A stretch of DNA of 33,133 bases from assembly GCF_008042275.1 (NCBI RefSeq), contig NZ_RDBK01000043.1, forward strand, positions 2,938,766-2,971,898. Reading direction: 5' to 3'. This stretch comes from Streptomyces sp. OR43. Lineage in GTDB: Bacteria > Actinomycetota > Actinomycetes > Streptomycetales > Streptomycetaceae. Of this stretch, positions 14,685-22,159 are shown piece after piece; the first letter of the stretch is position 1, and each line of letters starts with the position of its first letter. Made by a program: the position numbers and the translations under genes. The notes beneath the pieces were generated by a model that saw only the letters and a program-made list of their open reading frames with translations, had not been told where the DNA came from and made no database searches.

Positions 14685-15773
14685 ATGCCACGCCGCACCG
14701 CGACGATGCTCGCCTCCACCCTGATCCTGATCGCGCTGCTCTGCGCAGGCGTGCTGATCAAAGTGCCGTACTCGGAGATGTCTCCCGGGCCGACCGTGAA
14801 CACGCTCGGCAAGGTCGACGGGGAGCCCGTCCTGCAGATCACCGGACACAAGACGTACGAGACGTCCGGCAATCTCAACATGACGACGGTCAGGGTCACC
14901 GGCGCCGACTACAACATGAACCTCATCGAGGCCGTCTACGGATGGCTGGGCCACGACAGTGTGGTCGTCCCGCACGACACGCTCTACCCGGACGGAAAGA
15001 CCGAGGAGCAGTCGACGCAGGAGAACGCCGAGGAGTTCAGCCAGTCCCAGGAGAGCGCCAAGGTCGCGGCCCTCACCGAACTGGGCATCCCGGTGTCCTC
15101 GCGGGTCGTCGTCTCCACGGTCCTCAAGGACAGTCCCTCGCAGGGCGAGCTGCACGCGGGCGACGTGATCAAGGCGGTCGACGGCACGGCGGTCGAGCAG
15201 CCCGAGGACGTGGCGAAGCTCGTCACCAAGCACAAGCCCGGCCAGGACGTCACCTTCACCGTCATCCCCGCCAAGACCGCGGCGGCGGCCGAGAAGGCCG
15301 GCAAGGAACCCCAGGGCACCGAGAAGATCACCATCACCACGGAGAAGGCCCCCAAGGAGAACCGGGCGATCGTCGGCATCCAGGCGGGGACGGACCACAC
15401 CTTCCCGTTCGAGATCGACATCAAGCTCGCCGACGTGGGCGGTCCGAGCGCCGGTCTGATGTTCTCCCTCGGCATCGTCGACAAGCTGACCCCGGGGCAG
15501 CTGACGGGCGGCAAGTTCATCGCCGGCACCGGGACGATCGACGACAAGGGCAAGGTCGGACCGATCGGCGGGATCAACATGAAGCTCGTCGGCGCACGCG
15601 ACGCGGGCGCACGCTACTTCCTGACCCCCGACGACAACTGCGAGGCGGCCGCCTCCGACACCCCGGACGGGCTCACGCTGGTCAGGGTGAAGACCATCGA
15701 CGACGCCAAGAAGTCGCTGGAGAAGATCCGCACCGGGGACGCGGCCGGACTGCCGAGCTGCTCGACAGGCTGA
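14685..15773 (+). CDS. Membrane-anchored PDZ-Lon (S16) protease, YlbL-like
   Basis: 362 aa from ATG 14685. A single N-terminal membrane segment (8-26, LASTLILIALLCAGVLI) places the rest outside the cytoplasm. SPGPTVNTLG (33-42) is typical of the YlbL group. A PDZ domain spans about 135-200 (VVVSTVLKDSPSQGELHAGD). The Lon-type proteolytic domain follows, with catalytic Ser255 in GGPSAG and Lys300 in GGINMK forming the Ser-Lys dyad. There is no ATPase domain. These proteases act on surface or secreted substrates. No Shine-Dalgarno site is obvious before the ATG. A convergent minus-strand gene ends 30 bp downstream. Confidence 0.93.
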   Translation: MPRRTATMLASTLILIALLCAGVLIKVPYSEMSPGPTVNTLGKVDGEPVLQITGHKTYETSGNLNMTTVRVTGADYNMNLIEAVYGWLGHDSVVVPHDTLYPDGKTEEQSTQENAEEFSQSQESAKVAALTELGIPVSSRVVVSTVLKDSPSQGELHAGDVIKAVDGTAVEQPEDVAKLVTKHKPGQDVTFTVIPAKTAAAAEKAGKEPQGTEKITITTEKAPKENRAIVGIQAGTDHTFPFEIDIKLADVGGPSAGLMFSLGIVDKLTPGQLTGGKFIAGTGTIDDKGKVGPIGGINMKLVGARDAGARYFLTPDDNCEAAASDTPDGLTLVRVKTIDDAKKSLEKIRTGDAAGLPSCSTG

Positions 15774-15803
15774 CCGCCTCCCACCGGTGCGGAACAGCCG
15801 GAG

Positions 15804-16370
15804 TCAGGACTCGAAGGTCGCGGCGAGCGCCTCGGCCAGCCCCGGCACCAGGCCGGCGCCGGTCAGCACGTCGTTCGGCGAGTCCTTCTCCCGCAGGCGT
15901 ACGGCCGACTCACGGGCGCCGTCCCGCAGGACCGCCACGGTCATCCGCACCTCCTGCCGGTCGGGGTGCTTGGCGACCCACTTGGTCAGCTGGGCATCGT
16001 TGAGACCTTCCGGTACGGAGGTCTCGGCGGACGGCGGCAGCATCAGCCGCTCGACCGTCATCGCGCACCCGACGACCGCGTCGGGCCAGGCGATCGTGGC
16101 GAGGAACTCGTCCAGTGCGGTACCTGCGGGAAGCTCCTCCTGCTCGATAGGGGTGAGTGCGGCGGCCTTCGAGCCGTCGTCGAGGCCGAGCTGAGCGGCG
16201 AGTCCGGGCTCCTGGACCCGCAGCCGTGCGGTGTCGACGAGGGCGAAGAGCCGGGCGGGCTGGTCCCAGCCGAGACCGGAGACGTACTCGTCGATTTCGA
16301 GCACGGCGACGGTGAGCGGGCTCGCGGCCATCGGAGGGCCTGAGGGGGAAACGTTGGGCATGGACAACAT
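15804..16370 (-). CDS. PPA1309 family conserved hypothetical protein
   Basis: 188 aa from ATG 16370, which has GGAGG four bases upstream; ATG 16361 is the next candidate. The sequence (LTVAVLEIDEYVSGLGWDQPARLFALVDTA at the N-terminal part, then PAGTALDEFLATIAWPDAVVGCAMTVERL, cited here only as landmarks LGWDQPARLFALVDT and IAWPDAVVGCAMTVERL) matches an actinobacterial family annotated as PPA1309, of unknown function. It ends in an Ala/Leu-rich helix (VPGLAEALAATFES). No signal or membrane segment is seen. It is divergent from the UPF0182 gene, the starts being 116 bp apart, so both promoters must lie in that gap. Confidence 0.85.
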   Translation of the reverse strand: MLSMPNVSPSGPPMAASPLTVAVLEIDEYVSGLGWDQPARLFALVDTARLRVQEPGLAAQLGLDDGSKAAALTPIEQEELPAGTALDEFLATIAWPDAVVGCAMTVERLMLPPSAETSVPEGLNDAQLTKWVAKHPDRQEVRMTVAVLRDGARESAVRLREKDSPNDVLTGAGLVPGLAEALAATFES

Positions 16371-16485
16371 CCTGCCTCCTTCCGCCCCCGGAACGGGAAC
16401 TAGGTAAAGCCTCAGTAAGTTGCATAGGTGGGCTCTACGATCGCTGGGCCCGCTCCACACGACCGCGAACTTCGAGGTGCGCACG

Positions 16486-19431
16486 TTGGCTTTCCAGATG
16501 CCGGACCGCGGCGGAGGCCCGACCGGGCCACGGATCAGAGTCGGCCGCCCGTCCCGGCGCGCCCGAACCCTGCTCATGACACTGGGCGTCCTGGCGGTCC
16601 TCGCCATGGCGTTCGTCATGTTCGCGGGGTTCTGGACGGACTGGCTCTGGTACAGGTCGGTCGCGTATTCATCCGTCTTCACCACCACCCTGTGGACCAA
16701 GATCGGGCTGTTCCTCGTCTTCGGACTGCTGATGGCCGTCGCCATCGGTGTGAACATCTGGCTCGCGCACCGGCTCCGGCCGCCGCTGAGCGCGATGTCG
16801 CTGGAACAGCAGAGCCTGGACCGCTACCGGATGGGTCTCGCCCCGTACAAGAAGTGGGTGCTGCTCGCGATCACCGCGCTCGTCGGTCTGATCGCCGGAG
16901 CATCAGCCTCCGGCCAGTGGCGTACCTGGCTGATGTATGTGAACGGGGTGTCGTTCGGTCAGAAGGACCCCCAGTTCCACCTGGACGTGTCCTTCTACGC
17001 CTTCGACCTGCCGTGGTACCGCTTCCTGCTGGGCTTCGGCTTCGCGGCCACGGTGCTCTCGCTGATCGCCGCCGCGCTGACCCACTACCTGTACGGCGGG
17101 CTGCGCATCACCAGCCCCGGCGCACGGGCGACGGGGGCGGCCACCGGCCATCTCTCGGTGCTGCTCGGCATCTTCGTCGCGCTGAAGGCCGTGGCGTACT
17201 GGCTCGACCGCTACGGCCTGGCCGTGAAGTCGAGCGACTTCAAGGCCACGGACAACTGGACGGGCCTGCGGTACGTCGACGCGAACGCCTATCTGCCGGC
17301 GAAGACCATCCTGTTCTGCATCGCCGCGATCTGTGCCGTGCTCTTCTTCGCGACGCTCTGGCGCCGCACCTGGCAGCTTCCGGTGATCGGGTTCGGCCTG
17401 ATGGTCCTCTCCGCGATCCTGATCGGCGGGCTCTACCCCGCGATCGTGCAGAAGTTCCAGGTCCAGCCGAACGAGCAGGCCAAGGAAGCCCCGTTCATCC
17501 AGAAGAACATCAAGGCCACGCGTGACGCCTACGACATCGATGACGCGCAGGTCACCGACTACGCGGGCAAGTCCACGACGGACGACGACGCGAAGCTCCG
17601 CGCGAGCGCGGACGCCGCGGCCAGCTACCGGGTGATGGACCCCAACGTCGTCTCCCCGGCCTTCCAGCAGCTCCAGCAGAAGAGGAACTACTACCAGTTC
17701 CCCAAGACGCTGGACGTCGACCGCTACAAGGACGAGGCCGGCAAGGAGCAGGACACGGTCATCGGTCTGCGCGAGCTCAATCTCCAGGGCATTCCCAAGC
17801 GCAACTGGATCAACGACCACTTCACCTACACCCACGGCTACGGCGCGATCGCCGCCCGGGGCACCACCACCGGTACCAACCCGAAGGGATCTCCCGACTT
17901 CACGGAGTCCGGCCTGCCGACCACCGGCGAGCTGGGCACGTACCAGCAGGAGATCTACTACGGCGAGAAGACCGAGCAGTACTCCATCGTCGGCGGGCCC
18001 CAGAAGGAGCTCGACTACGAGGACGACGGAGAGAAGACCACCAGCTACAAGGGCAAGAGCGGCGTCAGTCTCTCCAACGCCTTCAACCGCGCCGCGTACG
18101 CGGTGGCCTTCAGCGAGCCGCAGATCCTGTATTCGGGAGCCATCGGCGAGGGTTCGCGGATCCTCTACAACCGCACGCCGAAGGAGCGCGTCGAGGCGGT
18201 CGCCCCGTGGCTGACCATCGACGGCGACGCCTACCCGGCCGTGGTCGGCGGAAAGATCCAGTGGGTCGTCGACGCGTACACCACGACCAACGGCTACCCG
18301 TACGCCTCGCGCACGACGCTCGGTGACACCACGGCCGACTCGCTGACCACCAACCAGCGCGCGGTCGTCGCCCAGCAGAACCAGGTCAACTACATCCGCA
18401 ACTCGGTGAAGGCCACCGTCGACGCGTACGACGGCAAGGTCACGCTGTACGAGTGGGACACCGAGGACCCGGTCCTCAAGACCTGGCGCAAGGCGTTTCC
18501 CGGAACGGTGAAGTCCAAGGCGGACATTCCGCAGGACCTCATGGACCACCTGCGCTACCCGCAGGACCTGTTCAAGGTGCAGCGCGAACTGCTGACCCGC
18601 TACCACGTCACGAGCCCCGCGCAGTTCTACAGCGGCAGTGACGCCTGGCAGGTCCCGGATGATCCGACCAACAAGGAGTCCGGTGCCGTTCCGCCGTACT
18701 ACCTGAGCATAAAGATGCCGGATCAGGCGGCTCAGAAGTTCTCGCTGACGACGACGTTCACCCCCAAGGGACGCCCCGACCTCGGGGCGTTCATGGCGGT
18801 GGACGCGGATGCGGCCAGCAAGGACTACGGCACGATAAGACTGCTGAGAGTCACCACCACGGTGAAGGGCCCGGGCCAGGTACAGAGTGAGCTCAACGGC
18901 AACGACGACGTCGCCGAGTTCGTGAGAAACCTCAAGGGCACCGACTCCGACATCGAGTACGGCAATCTGCTGACGGTGCCGCTCGAAGGGGGCTTCCTCT
19001 ACATCGAGCCGGTGTACACGCGCGGTGGCACGCAGAACTATCCACTGCTGCGGAAGGTAGCCGCTTCGTACGGTTCGAAGATCGTCTTCGAGAACAGTCT
19101 CGGTGAGGCGCTCAACGCGGTCTTCGGGGTGGACGGCTCCGATACGACCGAGCCACCGGGCGATACGACCGAGCCACCGCGTGACACCACGGAGCCGCCG
19201 GCCACCGGTGACGCCGCGCTGAAGAAGGCGATCGCCGATGCGCAGAAGGCCTACACGGCAGGCGAGACGGCCCTGAAGGAGCAGGACTGGACCGCCTACG
19301 GCAAGGCCCAGAAGGATCTGCAGGACGCACTGGAGCGGGCGGCTGCCGCCCAGCCCAAGTCCGGCGGTGCGAGTTCGACGGATGAGCCGAAGAAGCCTGC
19401 GGCGTCGGCGAGTGCCGACAGCGGAGGCTGA
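16486..19431 (+). CDS. UPF0182 family large membrane protein
   Basis: 981 aa. TTG 16486 is chosen because GAGGTG (16474-16479) lies six bases upstream; ATG 16498 has no site. The N-terminal third carries about seven membrane segments, the first at about 29-49 (TLLMTLGVLAVLAMAFVMF) and others in LFLVFGLLMAVAIGVNIWL, AAICAVLFFATLW and MVLSAILIGGLYP. The large remaining part is predicted outside the membrane and has family landmarks YYQFPKTLDVDRY, THGYGAIAARG and PLLRKVAASYGSKIVF. The C terminus has three DTTEPP heptads and an Ala/Lys helix. The function of UPF0182 is unknown. The stop lies 52 bp before the first tRNA gene. Confidence 0.92.
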   Translation: MAFQMPDRGGGPTGPRIRVGRPSRRARTLLMTLGVLAVLAMAFVMFAGFWTDWLWYRSVAYSSVFTTTLWTKIGLFLVFGLLMAVAIGVNIWLAHRLRPPLSAMSLEQQSLDRYRMGLAPYKKWVLLAITALVGLIAGASASGQWRTWLMYVNGVSFGQKDPQFHLDVSFYAFDLPWYRFLLGFGFAATVLSLIAAALTHYLYGGLRITSPGARATGAATGHLSVLLGIFVALKAVAYWLDRYGLAVKSSDFKATDNWTGLRYVDANAYLPAKTILFCIAAICAVLFFATLWRRTWQLPVIGFGLMVLSAILIGGLYPAIVQKFQVQPNEQAKEAPFIQKNIKATRDAYDIDDAQVTDYAGKSTTDDDAKLRASADAAASYRVMDPNVVSPAFQQLQQKRNYYQFPKTLDVDRYKDEAGKEQDTVIGLRELNLQGIPKRNWINDHFTYTHGYGAIAARGTTTGTNPKGSPDFTESGLPTTGELGTYQQEIYYGEKTEQYSIVGGPQKELDYEDDGEKTTSYKGKSGVSLSNAFNRAAYAVAFSEPQILYSGAIGEGSRILYNRTPKERVEAVAPWLTIDGDAYPAVVGGKIQWVVDAYTTTNGYPYASRTTLGDTTADSLTTNQRAVVAQQNQVNYIRNSVKATVDAYDGKVTLYEWDTEDPVLKTWRKAFPGTVKSKADIPQDLMDHLRYPQDLFKVQRELLTRYHVTSPAQFYSGSDAWQVPDDPTNKESGAVPPYYLSIKMPDQAAQKFSLTTTFTPKGRPDLGAFMAVDADAASKDYGTIRLLRVTTTVKGPGQVQSELNGNDDVAEFVRNLKGTDSDIEYGNLLTVPLEGGFLYIEPVYTRGGTQNYPLLRKVAASYGSKIVFENSLGEALNAVFGVDGSDTTEPPGDTTEPPRDTTEPPATGDAALKKAIADAQKAYTAGETALKEQDWTAYGKAQKDLQDALERAAAAQPKSGGASSTDEPKKPAASASADSGG
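19141..19203 (+). repeat. 21-bp in-frame repeat, three units (DTTEPPx)
   Basis: Units at 19141-19161, 19162-19182 and 19183-19203 encode DTTEPPG, DTTEPPR and DTTEPPA. The first two are almost identical in DNA, so a recent duplication is likely. The segment links the conserved UPF0182 body to a charged C-terminal helix. Confidence 0.75.
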
Positions 19432-19451
19432 GTAACTCGGTAAAGCTTCAT

Positions 19452-19490
19452 CCCCGCGTCGTGGTACGGTTTGAACACAACGACGCGGGG
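19452..19490. repeat. Inverted repeat overlapping the 5' end of the first tRNA gene
   Basis: CCCCGCGTCGT (19452-19462) is the exact complement of ACGACGCGGGG (19480-19490), the last seven bases of which are the tRNA 5' acceptor strand. It spans the predicted tRNA promoter. It would form only in transcripts reading through from UPF0182. The second tRNA copy lacks it. Confidence 0.7.
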
Positions 19491-19557
19491 TGGAGCAGCT
19501 CGGTAGCTCGCTGGGCTCATAACCCAGAGGTCGCAGGTTCAAATCCTGTCCCCGCTA
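19484..19557 (+). tRNA. Initiator tRNA-fMet (CAT), copy 1
   Basis: A 74-nt cloverleaf with anticodon CAT in CTCATAA. Initiator marks: C1-T72 mismatch at the acceptor end, and three consecutive G-C pairs at the base of the anticodon stem (GGG/CCC). T arm is GCAGG TTCAAAT CCTGT; discriminator is A73. CCA is not encoded (CTG follows). A TACGGT at 19465-19470 is a plausible -10; no good -35 was found. A hairpin terminator follows at once. Confidence 0.97.
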
Positions 19558-19561
19558 CTGA

Positions 19562-19605
19562 ATGACGAAGGCCCGGATCCTCCAGGGGATCCGGGCTTTC
19601 GTCAT
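19562..19605 (+). terminator. Terminator of first initiator tRNA
   Basis: A 19-bp stem (19562-19580 with 19587-19605, one G-T pair) encloses TCCAGG. It starts five bases after the tRNA end. Sequence symmetric enough to act in both directions. Confidence 0.88.
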
Positions 19606-19734
19606 GTCGTGGTGACTTTATTGTGCAGTCTGCGTGAAGTGCGGTTCGTGGGGCGTTAGTTGGGCACGAGCGTGTTTGACTTGTCTCCCTGTGGGCATGT
19701 CGACAAAACGCTGTAGTGACCTCACGGGCCGCGA

Positions 19735-19747
19735 TATACCAGGTATA
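19735..19747. promoter_or_regulatory. Candidate operator before the Sel1-repeat gene
   Basis: TATACC-A-GGTATA is a perfect 6-bp inverted repeat around one base, with further partial symmetry outside (GCG and CGC). It is unusually AT-rich here and lies 23 bp before ATG 19771. A GntR- or TetR-type dimer site is plausible; no regulator is identified. Confidence 0.45.
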
Positions 19748-19770
19748 CGCGGGTTGCAGGTGGTGCGACG

Positions 19771-21828
19771 ATGGTATTTATGGGGGACAGGGCAACTCTG
19801 TTGGAGACAGGGCGGTTTGCGCAACAGCGCGTCCATCCGGCGGAAAAAGTGGCGGATGTGGCATTCGCCGGTGCCGCCGCGCAGTACAACGACCACATCG
19901 AGACCGCCGAGACTGCGGAGTGTGCCGCGACCGTCGACAGTGCAGAGACCGCAGAGACCGCCGACGGCGTGGAGAACGCCGAGAGTGCGGAGACCGCGGC
20001 GAGCGCGGACAACGCCGAGAGCGAGGCACGCCACCGCCGTGCCGCCGATGCCGGGGACACCGTGTCGATGAGCGTTCTCGGCGCGCTGCTGCTGCGCCGG
20101 GGCGACCTGAGCGGAGCCGAGGCGTACCTGCGCGGAGCCACCGCGGACGGCGACCGCGCGGCGGCCAACAACCTGGGTGTCCTCCTGCACCAGCGTGGCT
20201 ACGCGGACGAGGCGGCCGGCTGGTGGCGCATCGCCGCCGTCGCCGGTTCCGCCGCGGCGGCACACGCCCTCGGGCGCCACTACCGCGAGCGCGGTGACGA
20301 GCCCGGGGCCGAGTACTGGCTGCGCCAGTCCGCCGAGCAGGGCCACGCGCTGGGGGCGTACGCCCTGGCCGACCTGCTGGAACACCGCAGCGACGTCGGC
20401 GCGGAGCGCTGGCTGCGCGCCGCGGCCGAGCAGGGGCACCGCGAGGCGGCGTACCGGCTTGCACGCATGCTGGAGCGCAACGCGACCGAGGACGCGCACG
20501 ACGCGTTCGGCCGCCCCGGTCTGGGTCCCCGTACCGGTCCCGAGTCCGAGGCGCGTGCCGGCGTGCGCCGGTCCGTCGTGCGCAAGGACGACAGCCCGGT
20601 CGCCGGCCCCGACGCCGGACGCATGGGCGAGGCCGAGCAGTGGTACCGGCAGTCCGCCGCACGCGGACACCGCCGGGCGGCCCTTCACCTCGGCGCCATC
20701 CTCGAACAGCGCGGCGAGCTCAAGGAGGCCGGCCGTTGGTACCTCATCTCCGCCAAGGCCGGAGAGGCTCGGGCCGCCTGCGCGCTCGGCTTCCTGCTGC
20801 GCGACGCGGGCGACTCGGAGAGCGCCGCCGTGTGGTGGCTGCGGGCCGCCCAGGACGGTGACGGCAACGCCGCCAACGCGCTCGGCGCGGCGCACGCCGC
20901 CCGGGGCGAACAGCAGACCGCCGAGCGCTGGTACCGCGCGGCGATGGACGCGGGCGACGTCAATGGCGCGTACAACCTCGGGCTGCTCTGCGCGGCCCAG
21001 GACCGTACGCCGCAGGCCGAGCAGTGGTACCGGCGCGCCGCCTACGCGGGCCACCGTGAAGCGGCCAACGCCCTGGCCGTCCTGCTGCTCCAGGCGGGTG
21101 ACGCCACCGGTGCGGAGCCCTGGTTCTCCAAGGCGGCCGAGGCCGGCAGCGTCGACGCCGCCTTCAACCTCGGCATCCTGCACGCGGGGCGCGACGAGGA
21201 CCGTACGGCCCTGATCTGGTACGAGCGCGCCGCGGCGGCCGGCCACACCGAGGCCGCCCTCCAGGTCGGCATGGCGCTGCTGCACCACGGCCAGGAACGC
21301 GAGGCCGAACGGCACCTGCGCTGTGCGGCGGGCGGTGGCAGCGCGGAGGCGGCCTTCCGGCTGGCCGGGCTGCTGGACGCGCGCCAGCCGCCGCCCGGGC
21401 CTCCCGCGCTCGGCGAGCCCATGCCGGACAAGACCGAGTGCGAGGAGTGGTACGAGCGCGCCGCCGAGCAGGGACACCGCCGCGCCCAGGTCCGCGTCGG
21501 CATGCTGGCCGCGGCCCGGGGGGACGTGGAGAGCGCCGGCCGCTGGTACCGGGAGGCGGCCGAGGCGGGCAGCCGCAACGGTGCCTTCAACCTCGGACTG
21601 CTGCTGGCCCGCGAGGGCAGCGAGCGCGAGGCCGCGCTGTGGTGGAGCCGTGCCGCGGGCGACGGACACGGGCGGGCCGCGCTGCGCCTCGCCCTGCTGG
21701 CCGCGCGGCGCGGTGAGCTCACCGAAGGACAGCGGTGGTGCGCCCGCGCCGTCGAGCTGGGGCCCGCGGAGGTCGCGGAACGCGCGGGGCGGCTGCGCGA
21801 GGCGCTGCACCAGGAGCTGACCGCGTAG
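19771..21828 (+). CDS. Sel1/TPR-repeat protein
   Basis: 685 aa from ATG 19771; ATG 19780 is an equal alternative, neither with a clear ribosome site. Residues about 43-85 are an acidic Glu/Thr/Ala/Asn-rich tract (ETAETAECAA, DSAETAETAD, NAESAETAAS). From about 88 to the end run about fifteen Sel1-like helical repeats, each with the pattern AexWyrrAAeaGhxxAAxxLGxLL, for example AEQWYRRAAYAGHREAANAL. Two breaks occur: a charged insert at about 240-290 and a Pro-rich insert at about 535-555. Sel1 repeats build solenoids for protein-protein contacts. There is no signal or membrane segment. It is flanked on both sides by initiator tRNA genes and their terminators, so it is its own transcription unit. 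Confidence 0.9.
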   Translation: MVFMGDRATLLETGRFAQQRVHPAEKVADVAFAGAAAQYNDHIETAETAECAATVDSAETAETADGVENAESAETAASADNAESEARHRRAADAGDTVSMSVLGALLLRRGDLSGAEAYLRGATADGDRAAANNLGVLLHQRGYADEAAGWWRIAAVAGSAAAAHALGRHYRERGDEPGAEYWLRQSAEQGHALGAYALADLLEHRSDVGAERWLRAAAEQGHREAAYRLARMLERNATEDAHDAFGRPGLGPRTGPESEARAGVRRSVVRKDDSPVAGPDAGRMGEAEQWYRQSAARGHRRAALHLGAILEQRGELKEAGRWYLISAKAGEARAACALGFLLRDAGDSESAAVWWLRAAQDGDGNAANALGAAHAARGEQQTAERWYRAAMDAGDVNGAYNLGLLCAAQDRTPQAEQWYRRAAYAGHREAANALAVLLLQAGDATGAEPWFSKAAEAGSVDAAFNLGILHAGRDEDRTALIWYERAAAAGHTEAALQVGMALLHHGQEREAERHLRCAAGGGSAEAAFRLAGLLDARQPPPGPPALGEPMPDKTECEEWYERAAEQGHRRAQVRVGMLAAARGDVESAGRWYREAAEAGSRNGAFNLGLLLAREGSEREAALWWSRAAGDGHGRAALRLALLAARRGELTEGQRWCARAVELGPAEVAERAGRLREALHQELTA

Positions 21829-21860
21829 CGGCGCGCCCGGGCCCCCTGGGGCCTCTCGTC

Positions 21861-21901
21861 TGGATCAGGCCGGATCAGGAAGCGGGGTCCGGCCTGATCC
21901 A
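21861..21901 (+). terminator. Terminator of the Sel1-repeat gene
   Basis: TGGATCAGGCCGGA (21861-21874) pairs perfectly with TCCGGCCTGATCCA (21888-21901) around a 13-nt loop, 32 bp after the stop codon. A short A-run follows rather than a T-run. Confidence 0.8.
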
Positions 21902-21946
21902 AACGGAAGACCCTGGATGTCTCCGGGGAGGGCCCGGGAAAGGGAT

Positions 21947-21975
21947 TTGCGCTGGTCCGGAGCGTGACGTAAAGT
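21947..21975 (+). promoter_or_regulatory. Promoter of second initiator tRNA
   Basis: TTGCGC (21947-21952) and TAAAGT (21970-21975) are separated by 17 bp, 14 bp before the tRNA 5' end. This is a good match to the principal sigma factor pattern. The first tRNA copy lacks a comparable -35 box. Confidence 0.7.
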
Positions 21976-21989
21976 TGCAATCACAACGA

Positions 21990-22063
21990 CGCGGGGTGGA
22001 GCAGCTCGGTAGCTCGCTGGGCTCATAACCCAGAGGTCGCAGGTTCAAATCCTGTCCCCGCTA
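21990..22063 (+). tRNA. Initiator tRNA-fMet (CAT), copy 2
   Basis: Identical in all 74 bases to the copy at 19484-19557, with the same C1-T72 mismatch and GGG/CCC anticodon-stem pairs. Identity extends to eight bases upstream (CACAACGA) and five downstream (CTGAA), 87 bp in all. It has its own promoter and a different terminator. Confidence 0.97.
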
Positions 22064-22069
22064 CTGAAG

Positions 22070-22107
22070 ACAGAGGGCCGGATCCTTTCGAGGATCCGGC
22101 CCTCTGT
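22070..22107. terminator. Terminator of second initiator tRNA
   Basis: A perfect 17-bp stem (22070-22086 with 22091-22107) closes on a stable TTCG tetraloop. It lies between the tRNA and the convergent ABC operon, so it may stop transcription from both sides. Confidence 0.9.
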
Positions 22108-22159
22108 GCGTGCGTCGCACACGGTCGGCACATGCATGCACCGCACCGGCCGGCCCGGC

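Noticed and set aside
16903..19542. 879-codon open frame antisense to the UPF0182 gene
   Set aside because: Long antisense frames are expected in GC-rich DNA. Its product is repetitive Val/Gly/Arg/Leu/Asp shadow composition without domains, while the plus frame has clear membrane segments and family landmarks.
19618..21810. 730-codon open frame antisense to the Sel1-repeat gene
   Set aside because: It mirrors the Sel1 repeats of the other strand and has no recognisable motif or ribosome site.
19476..22068. tRNA direct repeats as attL/attR of an integrated element
   Set aside because: The interval contains only a chromosomal-type Sel1-repeat gene, with no integrase, excisionase or replication gene, and both tRNA copies are complete with their own terminators.
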